Assembly: GCA_030148605.1 (NCBI GenBank)
Contig: JASBTD010000038.1
Coordinates: forward strand, 1 to 64,000
Source of the DNA: Erythrobacter sp.
Lineage (GTDB): Bacteria > Pseudomonadota > Alphaproteobacteria > Sphingomonadales > Sphingomonadaceae
DNA length: 64,000 bases
Direction: 5' to 3'
Below, piece after piece: positions 36,844-45,850 of the stretch (its first letter is position 1; every line of letters begins with the position of its first letter). A program made the translations under genes and the position numbers. A model generated the notes under the pieces. The model saw only the letters and a list, made by a program, of their open reading frames with translations. It was not told the DNA's origin and searched no databases.

Positions 36844-37481
36844 GGGTAAAGCAACGTGCTGGACCAGCTGCCGTCCGCACTGCGGTTGAACTGGCGCCGG
36901 TCATGCAGGCGGTTGGCGCGATCGAGCCAGAACTCGATCCGCTGCGGGTTGAGCGTGAAGCCGGTCCAATGCGGCGGGCGGGGAACCTCGCCAGCCGATT
37001 TGCACGCATCTTCCATATCCTCGACCCGCTTCACATAGGTTGCGCGGCTATCAAGCGGGCGCGACTGGTCGCTGGCGGCGGAACCGACCTGGCTGACGAA
37101 GGGGCGCGAGTGGAAATAGGCATCAGCCATCTCGCTCGACACCTCTGCCAGCGGGCCTTCGATCCGGATTTGGCGGCGCAGGCTCTTCCAGTGGAACAGC
37201 AGGGCCGCCTGCATGTTGCTGCGGATCTCTGCACCCTTGCGGCTCTGCGCATTGGTGTAGAAGGTGAAGCCGTCCGGCCCGTGACCTTTCAACAGCACCA
37301 TGCGCACCGACGGCGCGCCATCGGGCGTGGCGGTGGCGAGCGCCATGGCATTGGCATCATTGGGCTCGGCCTCCCGCGCCTCGGCAAACCACGCGCTGAA
37401 CAGCGCCAGTGGATCGCTGTCCGGGATCTCGCTTTCGCTCAAGCGGGCGAGCTGGTCTGGAGATGGCTCTGGCACGTTCAA
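36840..37481 (-). CDS. pdxH: Pyridoxamine 5'-phosphate oxidase
   Basis: VRMVLLKGHGPDGFTFYTNAQSRKG, RQIRIEGPLAEVS, RIEFWLDRANRLHDR. Confidence 0.95.
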   Translation of the reverse strand: MNVPEPSPDQLARLSESEIPDSDPLALFSAWFAEAREAEPNDANAMALATATPDGAPSVRMVLLKGHGPDGFTFYTNAQSRKGAEIRSNMQAALLFHWKSLRRQIRIEGPLAEVSSEMADAYFHSRPFVSQVGSAASDQSRPLDSRATYVKRVEDMEDACKSAGEVPRPPHWTGFTLNPQRIEFWLDRANRLHDRRQFNRSADGSWSSTLLYP

Positions 37482-37677
37482 ATCCTACAGCATGGAACAC
37501 ATGGAACACAGTCCTATAGCGAAAAATCCGGCCCGTTCACCCCGTGAGATCGGGCAAACTTGCGAACGGTTCGCAAAGGGAAGATTCTGGTCCATATCGA
37601 TTGACAGTTAGCCGCTTGAGCGGGCGTAGGAAAGCTTGGCGCTTGCCACTCGGCGCTGTCATAACTAGCTAACACGC

Positions 37678-38652
37678 ATGAGCGATCCTTATTCAACCCT
37701 TGGCGTGGCACGCACCGCTTCCGAAGCGGAGATCAAGAGTGCGTATCGCAAGCTCGCCAAGGAGCTGCATCCGGATCGCAACAAGGACAATCCCAAGGCG
37801 GCCGAGCGCTTTTCCGACGCGACCAAGGCCTATGACCTGTTGAGCGACAAGGAAAAGCGCGCGCAGTTCGACCGCGGCGAAATCGACGCCGAAGGCAATC
37901 CCGCCAATCCCTTTGCCGGAATGGGCGGTGGATTTGGCGGAGGGGGTTTCCGCGGCGGTGGCGGCGGGCAACAGGGTTTCCGCCCGGAAGACTTCCAGGG
38001 TTTCAGCAATGACGGGCTGGATTTGGGCGATTTGTTCGAAGGCCTGTTCGGTGGCGGTGGCGGCGGCCAGCGCCGCACATCCGGCATGGGCGGCGGCTTT
38101 GGCAGCCAAAGGCGCCCTCCACCCCCGCCGCAGAAGGGCCCCGATGTGCATTACCGGCTGGCGGTGCCGTTTGTTGATGCGGCATCGCGCGCCGATCAGC
38201 GCATTACGCTGGCAGACGGCAAGACGATCAGCCTGAAATTGCCCGCCGGTGTCGAAGACGGCACGCAAATGCGGCTTAAAGGCAAGGGCAAGCCCGGCCC
38301 CGGCGGCAATGGCGACGGGCTGGTGATGGTCGAAGTCGGCTCGCACCCCTTCTACAAGCGCGATGGTGACAATATCCGCATGGACTTGCCGATCACGCTT
38401 GATGAAGCGTTGAACGGTGCGAAGGTCAAATGCCCCACCGTCGATGGCCCGGTCATGCTGACGATCAAGCCCGGCACCAATGGCGGCACTGTGATGCGGC
38501 TTAAAGGCAAGGGCTGGAACACCAAATCGGGCGGGCGCGGTGACCAGTTGGTGACGCTGGAAATCCAGATGCCGGACCAGCCCGAGGAGCTTGCCAAGCG
38601 GCTCGAAGGCTGGAAAGACGAAAGCAATCCGCGCGCCAAGCTGGGTATGTAA
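37678..38652 (+). CDS. DnaJ/CbpA-like co-chaperone
   Basis: J domain DPYSTLGVARTASEAEIKSAYRKLAKELHPDRN; Gly-rich region; C-terminal DnaJ domain. Confidence 0.93.
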   Translation: MSDPYSTLGVARTASEAEIKSAYRKLAKELHPDRNKDNPKAAERFSDATKAYDLLSDKEKRAQFDRGEIDAEGNPANPFAGMGGGFGGGGFRGGGGGQQGFRPEDFQGFSNDGLDLGDLFEGLFGGGGGGQRRTSGMGGGFGSQRRPPPPPQKGPDVHYRLAVPFVDAASRADQRITLADGKTISLKLPAGVEDGTQMRLKGKGKPGPGGNGDGLVMVEVGSHPFYKRDGDNIRMDLPITLDEALNGAKVKCPTVDGPVMLTIKPGTNGGTVMRLKGKGWNTKSGGRGDQLVTLEIQMPDQPEELAKRLEGWKDESNPRAKLGM

Positions 38653-38654
38653 CA

Positions 38655-39641
38655 TTGAGCCTGGGTAACCTGCCCGATCCCATTGAACGCGAAGTGCACT
38701 CGCTGTCGCCGGAAACACGGCGGCACGAAGCAGAGACATTGCGCGCCCGGATGATCGACCGGCTCGGCCCGGGAACGCGCATTTTCGAAGTCGTCAAACG
38801 GACGGCGCTTGGCACATTCAATGATGGCTTCATCCACGCCGGCAACCTTGCCTATCTGGCGATGCTGGCGATCTTTCCCTTTTTCATCCTGGGTGCCGCG
38901 CTGTTCGCGCTGATCGGTGGCGCGGGCGAGCAGACCGCCTTGATCGACACTATCGTCAACGCATTCCCGCCAACTGTTGCGCGCACGATCGAGCCGGTCG
39001 CGCGTGACGTGATGGAGGCCCGCCACGGCTGGCTGTTGTGGGTCGGCGCATTGGTTGCGCTGTGGACTGTGTCGAGCCTGGTGGAAACCATTCGAGATAT
39101 CCTGCGCCGCGCCTATGGTACCCAGCCAACCCGCGCTTTCTGGAAATATCGCCTGATCTCCGCCGGGTTCACGCTCGGCGCGGTCGTATTGCTGGTGCTG
39201 TCGCTTTTCGCCCAGGTCGCGATCGGCACTGCCGAGCATCTGATCGAACTGCGTTTCCCGGAACTTGCCGGATCGCTGGCAGAATTGCGCCTTTCGCGCG
39301 CAGTGACAGCGGCCGGCCTGTTCGGTTCGCTATACCTGCTGTTCTACACGCTGACCCCCATGGCATATCGCAGCCGCCGCTATCCCAAATGGCCTGGCGT
39401 CGCCTTTGTCACTGTGTGGTGGCTGCTGGTTTCCACGGCACTGCCGCATGTCTTGCGCAGCTTTTTCACATACAGCCTGACTTACGGCAGTCTGGCCGGG
39501 ATCATGATCGCGCTGTTCTTTTTCTGGCTGATTGGGCTAGGGATGGTTATCGGCGCTGAGCTGAACGCGGCCCTGGCAGTAACGCCGGAAGAGGAAGAGG
39601 CGGCGAAAGCGCTGCAAACGGACGAGGAGGACACCGAATGA
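38655..39641 (+). CDS. YihY/virulence factor BrkB family protein
   Basis: GNLAYLAMLAIFPFFILGAALFAL; multi-TM protein; TTG start. Confidence 0.88.
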   Translation: MSLGNLPDPIEREVHSLSPETRRHEAETLRARMIDRLGPGTRIFEVVKRTALGTFNDGFIHAGNLAYLAMLAIFPFFILGAALFALIGGAGEQTALIDTIVNAFPPTVARTIEPVARDVMEARHGWLLWVGALVALWTVSSLVETIRDILRRAYGTQPTRAFWKYRLISAGFTLGAVVLLVLSLFAQVAIGTAEHLIELRFPELAGSLAELRLSRAVTAAGLFGSLYLLFYTLTPMAYRSRRYPKWPGVAFVTVWWLLVSTALPHVLRSFFTYSLTYGSLAGIMIALFFFWLIGLGMVIGAELNAALAVTPEEEEAAKALQTDEEDTE

Positions 39642-40462
39642 CAGGCTTGATGGCGGGAAAGCGCGGGCTCATCATGGGGCTTGCCAACAACAAGTCATTG
39701 GCGTGGGGGATCGCGCGCAAGCTGCATGAAGCAGGCGCCGAACTGGCCTTTTCCTATCAGGGTGAAGCACTCAGGAAACGTGTCGAACCTTTGGCGGCAG
39801 AGCTTGGCAGTGACTTCCTGATTGATTGCGATGTTTCAGACATGGCCGCGCTTGATGCCGCCTTTGCCACGCTCAAATCGCGCTGGGAAACGATCGACTT
39901 CGTGGTCCATGCGATCGGCTATTCGGACAAGAACGAGCTGCGCGGGAAGTATCTCGATACCTCGCTCGACAATTTCCTCATGACCATGAACATCTCGGCC
40001 TATTCACTGGTCGCGGTGGCGCAGCGCGCCTCTGAAATGATGCCACCGCTCGATGAAGAGGGCAATGGGGGCGGATCGATTGTGACGCTGACCTATTACG
40101 GCGCGGAAAAGGTGATGCCGCATTACAATGTGATGGGGGTTGCCAAGGCAGCGCTGGAAACCAGCGTCAAATATCTTGCCAATGACCTTGGCCCCAAGAA
40201 CATCCGTGTAAATGCGATCAGCGCGGGACCGATCAAGACTCTGGCCGCGAGCGGGATCGGCGATTTCCGCTATATCCTCAAATGGAATGAACTGAACTCG
40301 CCGCTGCGGCGCAATGTGACGATCGACGATGTCGGCGGTGCAGGGCTCTATTTCCTGTCCGACCTGTCATCAGGCGTAACCGGTGAAACGCATCACGTGG
40401 ATGCAGGGTATCACCTTGTCGGCATGAAGCAGGAAGACGCGCCGGACATCGCGCTGGGGTGA
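39638..40462 (+). CDS. fabI: Enoyl-[acyl-carrier-protein] reductase
   Basis: GKRGLIMGLANNKSLAWGIA; YYGAEKVMPHYNVMGVAKAALE. Confidence 0.96.
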   Translation: MTGLMAGKRGLIMGLANNKSLAWGIARKLHEAGAELAFSYQGEALRKRVEPLAAELGSDFLIDCDVSDMAALDAAFATLKSRWETIDFVVHAIGYSDKNELRGKYLDTSLDNFLMTMNISAYSLVAVAQRASEMMPPLDEEGNGGGSIVTLTYYGAEKVMPHYNVMGVAKAALETSVKYLANDLGPKNIRVNAISAGPIKTLAASGIGDFRYILKWNELNSPLRRNVTIDDVGGAGLYFLSDLSSGVTGETHHVDAGYHLVGMKQEDAPDIALG

Positions 40463-40645
40463 AGGATGGTAAGGGGCATTATCGGCTTTTTTTGATCTCA
40501 TGATGCACGTTATCGGGCATTTACCGATTTTGCTGAGATTCTCTATTTTCGTAGCATTGCGTGCGTGCGTGCGCGTGCGCGAAAGTTGGGTCTTCCGTCG
40601 ATTTTTCGCCCTGCATACTATTGAAATAAAATGATAAATTGGCAA

Positions 40646-40716
40646 ATTCCCTGAAGCTTGTTCTCAGGAAATTTGCGACCCGACTTCAGGGAATTTCTTC
40701 GCACCGCTCAGGGAAT
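40646..40716. repeat. Iteron-like repeats TCAGG(G/A)AAT with 22-bp spacing
   Basis: TCAGGAAAT at 40664, TCAGGGAAT at 40686 and 40708, plus inverted ATTCCCTGA at 40646-40654. Confidence 0.6.
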
Positions 40717-40885
40717 GGGGCGCCCTGTCGTTGGGACCCGCCGGCGGCGCCCACGCGCGGCGCATTGCCTCTCGCGCGAATTGGTGCTATCTAGGCCTCA
40801 CTACGCAAGGTTTGCGCCGCCACGGTGACGTGGAGAGTGTTCGCGAGCCGGCTGGCATCCCCACAACTTGTATGGAGAGCCTCTC

Positions 40886-41812
40886 ATGGCCGGCAAGAAA
40901 CGCGCGCCCGTTGGTCGCGGAAATTACGAAGTTGGATATTGCCGGCCGCCGGTCGACACGCGCTGGCAGAAGGGCCAGTCGGGCAACCCGGGCAGACAGT
41001 CCAAGTCTCCTCCTCCGCCTGACCCCGGGCCGCCGCTTGGCGACCCCATGAAAGACGCCGTCCTGAAGGTCATGGGCGAGACGGTCTCCCACGAGGTGAG
41101 GCCAGGCAAGCGGATGCGTATGCCCCGCGCCGAGGCGCTGGTGCGCGAGTTGGCCAGTCGCGCGGAATACGACCCGCGCGCCTTCAAGCAAATCACCGAA
41201 ATGTACGCCGAGGCGCACCGTATGCAGACGGCGCTTCGCAGGGAGATCGAGCAGGAGGAGGAGCTCCGCCGGCAGCGCGAAGTTGATGAGGAAATGCGCC
41301 GAGAGGCGGCTCAGCTACGCCTTGAGGAAGAGAAACGATATATGCGCGCCCTAAAGCGCGAGGAGAAAATGGCCAGGGAGAGGGCCGCCGCCGAGGCCGC
41401 GCAGGTGGCCCAGGCGGCCGAGTTGGAGAGGCTCTGCCTAGCCGCCAAAATCGAGGCGGCGCGAAAGACTGTCGTGGGTGAGGGCGGCGGCGCGGGCGTT
41501 GGGGAGACGCAGGCAGACGCTGTCGGCGCGCGCGAGGCCGGGGGGGATGACCACACCTATGAAGATGCTCGTCTCTGCGAGACTTCCGACGCGCGCCCGC
41601 GCGCCAGGCCTGCGGCGCCGCGTGTGCCGGGGGACGCGCCTACAGTGGCGGTGTCGGACGGCGCGGGCATGGAGACTGTGCCTGCCGAGCCCACTGGCCC
41701 CGTGAGGCGCCGCCATTCACGCGAGCCGATGATACCGGCCGCGAGGCCGTGTGCGGGCCACGGCTATGGCATCGCCGGGCAAGCGTCGCCACCGCCGCCG
41801 AGGTTCAGCTGA
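40886..41812 (+). CDS. DUF5681-like protein
   Basis: RWQKGQSGNPGR motif; Arg/Glu-rich coiled coil; GGAG before ATG. Confidence 0.7.
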   Translation: MAGKKRAPVGRGNYEVGYCRPPVDTRWQKGQSGNPGRQSKSPPPPDPGPPLGDPMKDAVLKVMGETVSHEVRPGKRMRMPRAEALVRELASRAEYDPRAFKQITEMYAEAHRMQTALRREIEQEEELRRQREVDEEMRREAAQLRLEEEKRYMRALKREEKMARERAAAEAAQVAQAAELERLCLAAKIEAARKTVVGEGGGAGVGETQADAVGAREAGGDDHTYEDARLCETSDARPRARPAAPRVPGDAPTVAVSDGAGMETVPAEPTGPVRRRHSREPMIPAARPCAGHGYGIAGQASPPPPRFS

Positions 41813-41880
41813 GTTTGCCGCCCGGCTGCGGGCCAAGGTCAAAGTTGCCTTGCCCATTGCCGTCGGTCGGGAAGGGGGTG

Positions 41881-41925
41881 TCAAGCATCACTTGACATGC
41901 CAAGCGATGCTTGATATATGGGCGC
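41881..41925 (+). promoter_or_regulatory. higBA-type promoter with overlapping operator
   Basis: TTGACA (41892)-17-TATATG (41915); inverted repeat TCAAGCATC (41881-41889)/GATGCTTGA (41906-41914). Confidence 0.7.
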
Positions 41926-42210
41926 ATGGATATCGAAAGCATTTCCCACAAGGGCCTGCGCCGGTTTTTCGAGACTGGGAACGCCAAGGGCCTGGTTGGC
42001 GATGTGCACCGTCTCCGCAAAATGCTGGCGTTTATCGATGCTGCCGCCAGCTTTGATGAACTCGCTGTCCCGCCCAATTACGGGTTACACGAGCTGGTTG
42101 GCGACAAAGCTGGGCGTTGGGCAATGACCGTTACCCGAAACTGGCGACTGACCTTCATCAAGCTCGATGAGCACAGCGTCGCTGAACTTGACCTAGAGGA
42201 CTACCACTGA
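41926..42210 (+). CDS. higB: HigB/RelE-family toxin
   Basis: HKGLRRFFETGNAKGLVGDVHRLRKMLAFIDAA...GRWAMTVTRNWRLTFI; followed by an antitoxin-like gene. Confidence 0.88.
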   Translation: MDIESISHKGLRRFFETGNAKGLVGDVHRLRKMLAFIDAAASFDELAVPPNYGLHELVGDKAGRWAMTVTRNWRLTFIKLDEHSVAELDLEDYH

Positions 42211-42512
42211 TGGCCCTGACCATGCACCCCTCGCTGGCGGTTCATCCGGGCGACTGGCTGAAGAGCGAAGTTGTCGAGCCGCATGGCGTCAGCATCAACC
42301 GGCTAGCGGCCAGCTTCCACGTGTCTCGGCAGGCTCTCAGCAACCTGTTCAACGGGCGCGCGGCCCTGTCTGCCGAGATGGCCATCCGGTTCGAGAAGGC
42401 CTTCGGCATCAAGGCTGATACGCTGATGCGGATGCAGACCGCCTATGACATGGCCCTGGCCCGGGCTCATGCCGACGACATCGTCGTCGATGAGGTTCTG
42501 GCGGCGGCCTGA
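42210..42512 (+). CDS. higA: HigA-family antitoxin (XRE)
   Basis: HPGDWLKSEVVEPHGVSINRLAASFHVSRQALSNLFNGRAALSAEMAIRFEKAFGI. Confidence 0.9.
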   Translation: MALTMHPSLAVHPGDWLKSEVVEPHGVSINRLAASFHVSRQALSNLFNGRAALSAEMAIRFEKAFGIKADTLMRMQTAYDMALARAHADDIVVDEVLAAA

Positions 42513-42740
42513 TCGCATCAAGTCGCAGCCTGAACCTCATCCGGTTGGGCTGCTCAAAAACCCCCGCCCTTTGGTGCGCTGATCCTACTGTCCAAAACCG
42601 CAAACGAGTGGATAGACGTCAGACGCACTTCACGGCGTTGCGGGGTGCGGCTCTGCGATTTCAACCAAGAAAGCGGAGACGTTGACCTATTACGCTGCGC
42701 GTTTTCGTTCGGAGCGTGAAAACGCCATACGCTTGCTGCG

Positions 42741-43001
42741 TCAGCGTTCCTTGTCTCGATCGCCGCCCTGAGCGTGAATGCGAATGCCTGGTGCGTCGTT
42801 GGGAGCCCCAATGAACTCGATGCCTGCAGCCTCGAGGGCGGACTTAAGGCGGTAGATGGTGTTGAGGTTTGCAGCTTCGACTTGGTCGACCGCCTCTATG
42901 CGTTTGATTGTGCGATCGCCCACATCAGCTTTGAACGCCAGCTCTTGGATTGTCCAACGCAGTGCTGCGCGCGCCATCCGAATCTGCCGGCCATCAATCA
43001 T
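42741..43001 (-). CDS. XRE-family transcriptional regulator
   Basis: IRMARAALRWTIQELAFKADVGDRTIKRIEA HTH. Confidence 0.85.
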   Translation of the reverse strand: MIDGRQIRMARAALRWTIQELAFKADVGDRTIKRIEAVDQVEAANLNTIYRLKSALEAAGIEFIGAPNDAPGIRIHAQGGDRDKER

Positions 43002-43014
43002 TGACAGCTCCAAT

Positions 43015-43035
43015 AATGACCCCTAAAGGGCCATT
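43015..43035. promoter_or_regulatory. Near-perfect 21-bp palindrome in divergent region
   Basis: AATGACCCCTAAAGGGCCATT, between the XRE and integrase genes. Confidence 0.55.
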
Positions 43036-43036
43036 T

Positions 43037-43951
43037 ATGATCTCAAACAGGCAATATTTATCACTCAACTGGCGCTCCGAATTCCAAAGCCTTGAAGGCG
43101 CATATTCGCCGGCGACAATGCGCAGTTACCGCGCCGATGTCGAGGCCTTCGAGGATTGGTGCGCCGGTCAAGGCATCGATCAGTCCTTCCCCGCCAGCGT
43201 CGAAACCGTGTGCCGGTTTCTCGAGGATCAGGGCGCATGCAGGGCGCCGTCGACTGTTCGGCGGCGCCTCTATGCCATTCGCAAGGTCCACAGGCTCTTG
43301 CGTCTACCGGACCCCACGCATGACGAAGACATAAACCTAACGTTCAGGCGCGTCCGGCGCGCGAATGCGGTGAGGCCGCGCCAAGCCAAGGGCCTGACAC
43401 GGCAATATCTCGACAAGTTTTTGGAGAGTGAGCCCGACAGCCCATGGGGGCTGCGCAACCGCGCGATGCTGTCGCTCGGCTACGAATTGCTGACTAGGCG
43501 CTCGGAACTCGTTGCACTGCGCAACTCCGAAGTCACCTTGCGCGCGGATGGCACGATGCGCGTTCTTATCCGGCGTAGCAAGGCAGATCCGTTTGGAGAG
43601 GGGCGGGTGGCCTTTACGTCCGTGCGGACAGCTGACTTGCTGAGGGAGTGGCTTGTATATCGCGGGCCGCACATCGAGTGGCTGTTCTGCCCGATCTACA
43701 AGGGTAAGGTTGTCAACCGCTGCCTTGAGACCACCACGGTCAAGCGTATTGTCAAAGGCGCAGCGGAGCGCACTGGCTTGAGCCCGGACCACGTCGCGGC
43801 ATTTAGTGGGCACTCGATGCGTGTTGGTGCGGCGCAGGATCTGTTAGGGCGCGGCTTCGACACCGCCGCGATTATGCGCGCGGGCGGCTGGAAGTCTGTT
43901 AATGTGCTCGCGCGGTACTTGGAGAAAGCGGAGCAGAATGTTTGGGCATGA
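43037..43951 (+). CDS. Tyrosine recombinase / site-specific integrase
   Basis: LLTRRSELVALRNSEV, GHSMRVGAAQDLLGRG, MRAGGWKSVNVLARYLEKAE. Confidence 0.9.
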   Translation: MISNRQYLSLNWRSEFQSLEGAYSPATMRSYRADVEAFEDWCAGQGIDQSFPASVETVCRFLEDQGACRAPSTVRRRLYAIRKVHRLLRLPDPTHDEDINLTFRRVRRANAVRPRQAKGLTRQYLDKFLESEPDSPWGLRNRAMLSLGYELLTRRSELVALRNSEVTLRADGTMRVLIRRSKADPFGEGRVAFTSVRTADLLREWLVYRGPHIEWLFCPIYKGKVVNRCLETTTVKRIVKGAAERTGLSPDHVAAFSGHSMRVGAAQDLLGRGFDTAAIMRAGGWKSVNVLARYLEKAEQNVWA

Positions 43952-43955
43952 GATG

Positions 43956-45701
43956 CTAAAGCTGCACAGATTTCAAGTAGCAGGACGCCCATATTGAGCC
44001 GGTTGGGCTACGGGAGCAAGCCTTGGTGGCTTTCTGCTCAAGAGGCCTCAATTCCCCATGGGGGAAGCGCAGGATCACCACCGGCCAGCCGCCGGCCACG
44101 CCCCGCTTGGGGAGGAACTCGGCGACCTGCTCGCCTCGCGCGATGAGTTTCTCGTATTGTGCCCATTCCTGCGGGAACCGCTCCTTCTCCGCAGCATAGC
44201 GGGCCTGCTGGCTGAGCACTGCATAATCGGCACGGCAGGTGTCGATCCTATCGGGCGCGACGGTCCCGAAATCGATGTTCGTGCGCCCGCTGCGCGCAGA
44301 TTCAACCAACGAGTTGTCGATCCGCCCATCAAGCAACTCGCGTGCATCCCTGCAGCCGAGCACGCCGAGCGGGAAGACGAAGTCAAACGGACTATCGACA
44401 AGGTCGAAGGCGAAATGCTCGATGAAAATCGTGCTGTCCGGTGCGGCATTGGCGCGCAGCCAGGCCGTTGCCATCAGCCGCGTGTCGTTCATCCGCTCGC
44501 GCCCGTCGGCAAGCGAGGCGAGTACCAGCGGCACAAACACCGCGGCCAGTAGCGCGCCCGCGGCAAGCGGCGCGGCGGCGGGGCGCAGCGCGGTGCCAGC
44601 CCATGCCGCGATCCGCACCAGCGCAAGCCCCGTCAGCATAGCCAGCAGCGGCACCACCGCGAGGATCCAGCGTTCCCACACGATGTTCTGGCTGCTGGCG
44701 AGCACGAACATGGCGACACCCGGGACCAGCGCGACGGCAACGAATTCGCGGTGCCGTGCCGCCAGCCCGGCGCCGATCGGTGCCAGCGTCAGCCCGGCGA
44801 GGCCGAGCCCGCGTGGAAATGGCCCGCTCGCGTACCACCATGCATTGTCGAGCAGCCCGCCACCGGTCGCGCCGAGGTGGTAGGGCTGTACCTCGCCGTA
44901 GAGATTGGCGATGACCGTGTTCCACTCGATCAGCAGGAAGGGCGAGATCGCGACCATCGCAGCTAGCGTGCCGACCGCTGCAGCCACCATCAGAATCAAC
45001 GTGCGCCGGCCGGTCTCCACTCCGCTCCGCCAGCGCAGCACCAGTGCACCGGCGAGCGACAGGAAGGCGAGCGCGAAGGGCCACTTGGTGGTGATCGCCA
45101 GGGCCACGCACAGCACCCCGCCCGCTAGCGAACGCAGGGTGCCGCGGCGCCCATAAGCAAGCGCGCAGAGCATCGCCGCCAGCATGAAGACGGTCGCCAT
45201 CATGTCCGAGCGCACCACCTGCGAATAGGCGATATGCACCGGGCTCGCTGCAAGGATCGCTGCCGTCGCCAGCCCCGTCGGGCGGTCGAACAGGCGGCTC
45301 GCAAGGCGGCAGGCGAGCGCGATTCCCGCCACCGCGACCAGCACGATGGCGATGCGGTGCGGCAGCACGAGGATGCCTGGATCAGCATAGATCGCCGTGG
45401 CGAATCCCTCGATGCTCTCAAAGCGCCCGGTGGCGAGGCCTAGCCCCAGCACCGCGACATCGATCAGCGCGAGCAGATACATGGTAGTGGTCGCCGGATG
45501 GCCGAACCATTGCGGGTTGAGCTGCCCGCCCTCGATCATCCGGTAGGCGCCCAGTTCGAACATAAGCTCGTCCTGGTCGGTCAGCGCCGGCAGGCCGAAA
45601 GCGACCGTATCGAGCCGGACTACCAGCGCCGCAAGCAGGATTGCAGCGAGCAGGATGCGATGGAGCGAAGGAGTGGGGAAGCGAAGGGCGGTGGGGGCCA
45701 T
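43956..45701 (-). CDS. Glycosyltransferase family 39-like membrane protein
   Basis: Multi-TM, LTDQDELMFELGAYRMIEGGQLNPQWFGHPATTTMYLLAL. Confidence 0.75.
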   Translation of the reverse strand: MAPTALRFPTPSLHRILLAAILLAALVVRLDTVAFGLPALTDQDELMFELGAYRMIEGGQLNPQWFGHPATTTMYLLALIDVAVLGLGLATGRFESIEGFATAIYADPGILVLPHRIAIVLVAVAGIALACRLASRLFDRPTGLATAAILAASPVHIAYSQVVRSDMMATVFMLAAMLCALAYGRRGTLRSLAGGVLCVALAITTKWPFALAFLSLAGALVLRWRSGVETGRRTLILMVAAAVGTLAAMVAISPFLLIEWNTVIANLYGEVQPYHLGATGGGLLDNAWWYASGPFPRGLGLAGLTLAPIGAGLAARHREFVAVALVPGVAMFVLASSQNIVWERWILAVVPLLAMLTGLALVRIAAWAGTALRPAAAPLAAGALLAAVFVPLVLASLADGRERMNDTRLMATAWLRANAAPDSTIFIEHFAFDLVDSPFDFVFPLGVLGCRDARELLDGRIDNSLVESARSGRTNIDFGTVAPDRIDTCRADYAVLSQQARYAAEKERFPQEWAQYEKLIARGEQVAEFLPKRGVAGGWPVVILRFPHGELRPLEQKATKACSRSPTGSIWASCYLKSVQL

Positions 45702-45850
45702 CGGGAGCGCATAAGCCTTGACCTAGCCTGGCACAAGAAGCAATCGAACCGGCGATGCAGTTGACTGGCTGGACAGGTACGCCGCCATCGCATAGGGCAT
45801 GATGCGCACTTACAGCCGGGCAACAATCGCCCGCACTTTAAGGATTAAGC

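Noticed and set aside
40558-40581. GTGC/GCGC simple tandem repeat
   Set aside because: Only about 24 bp; too short to claim phase variation.
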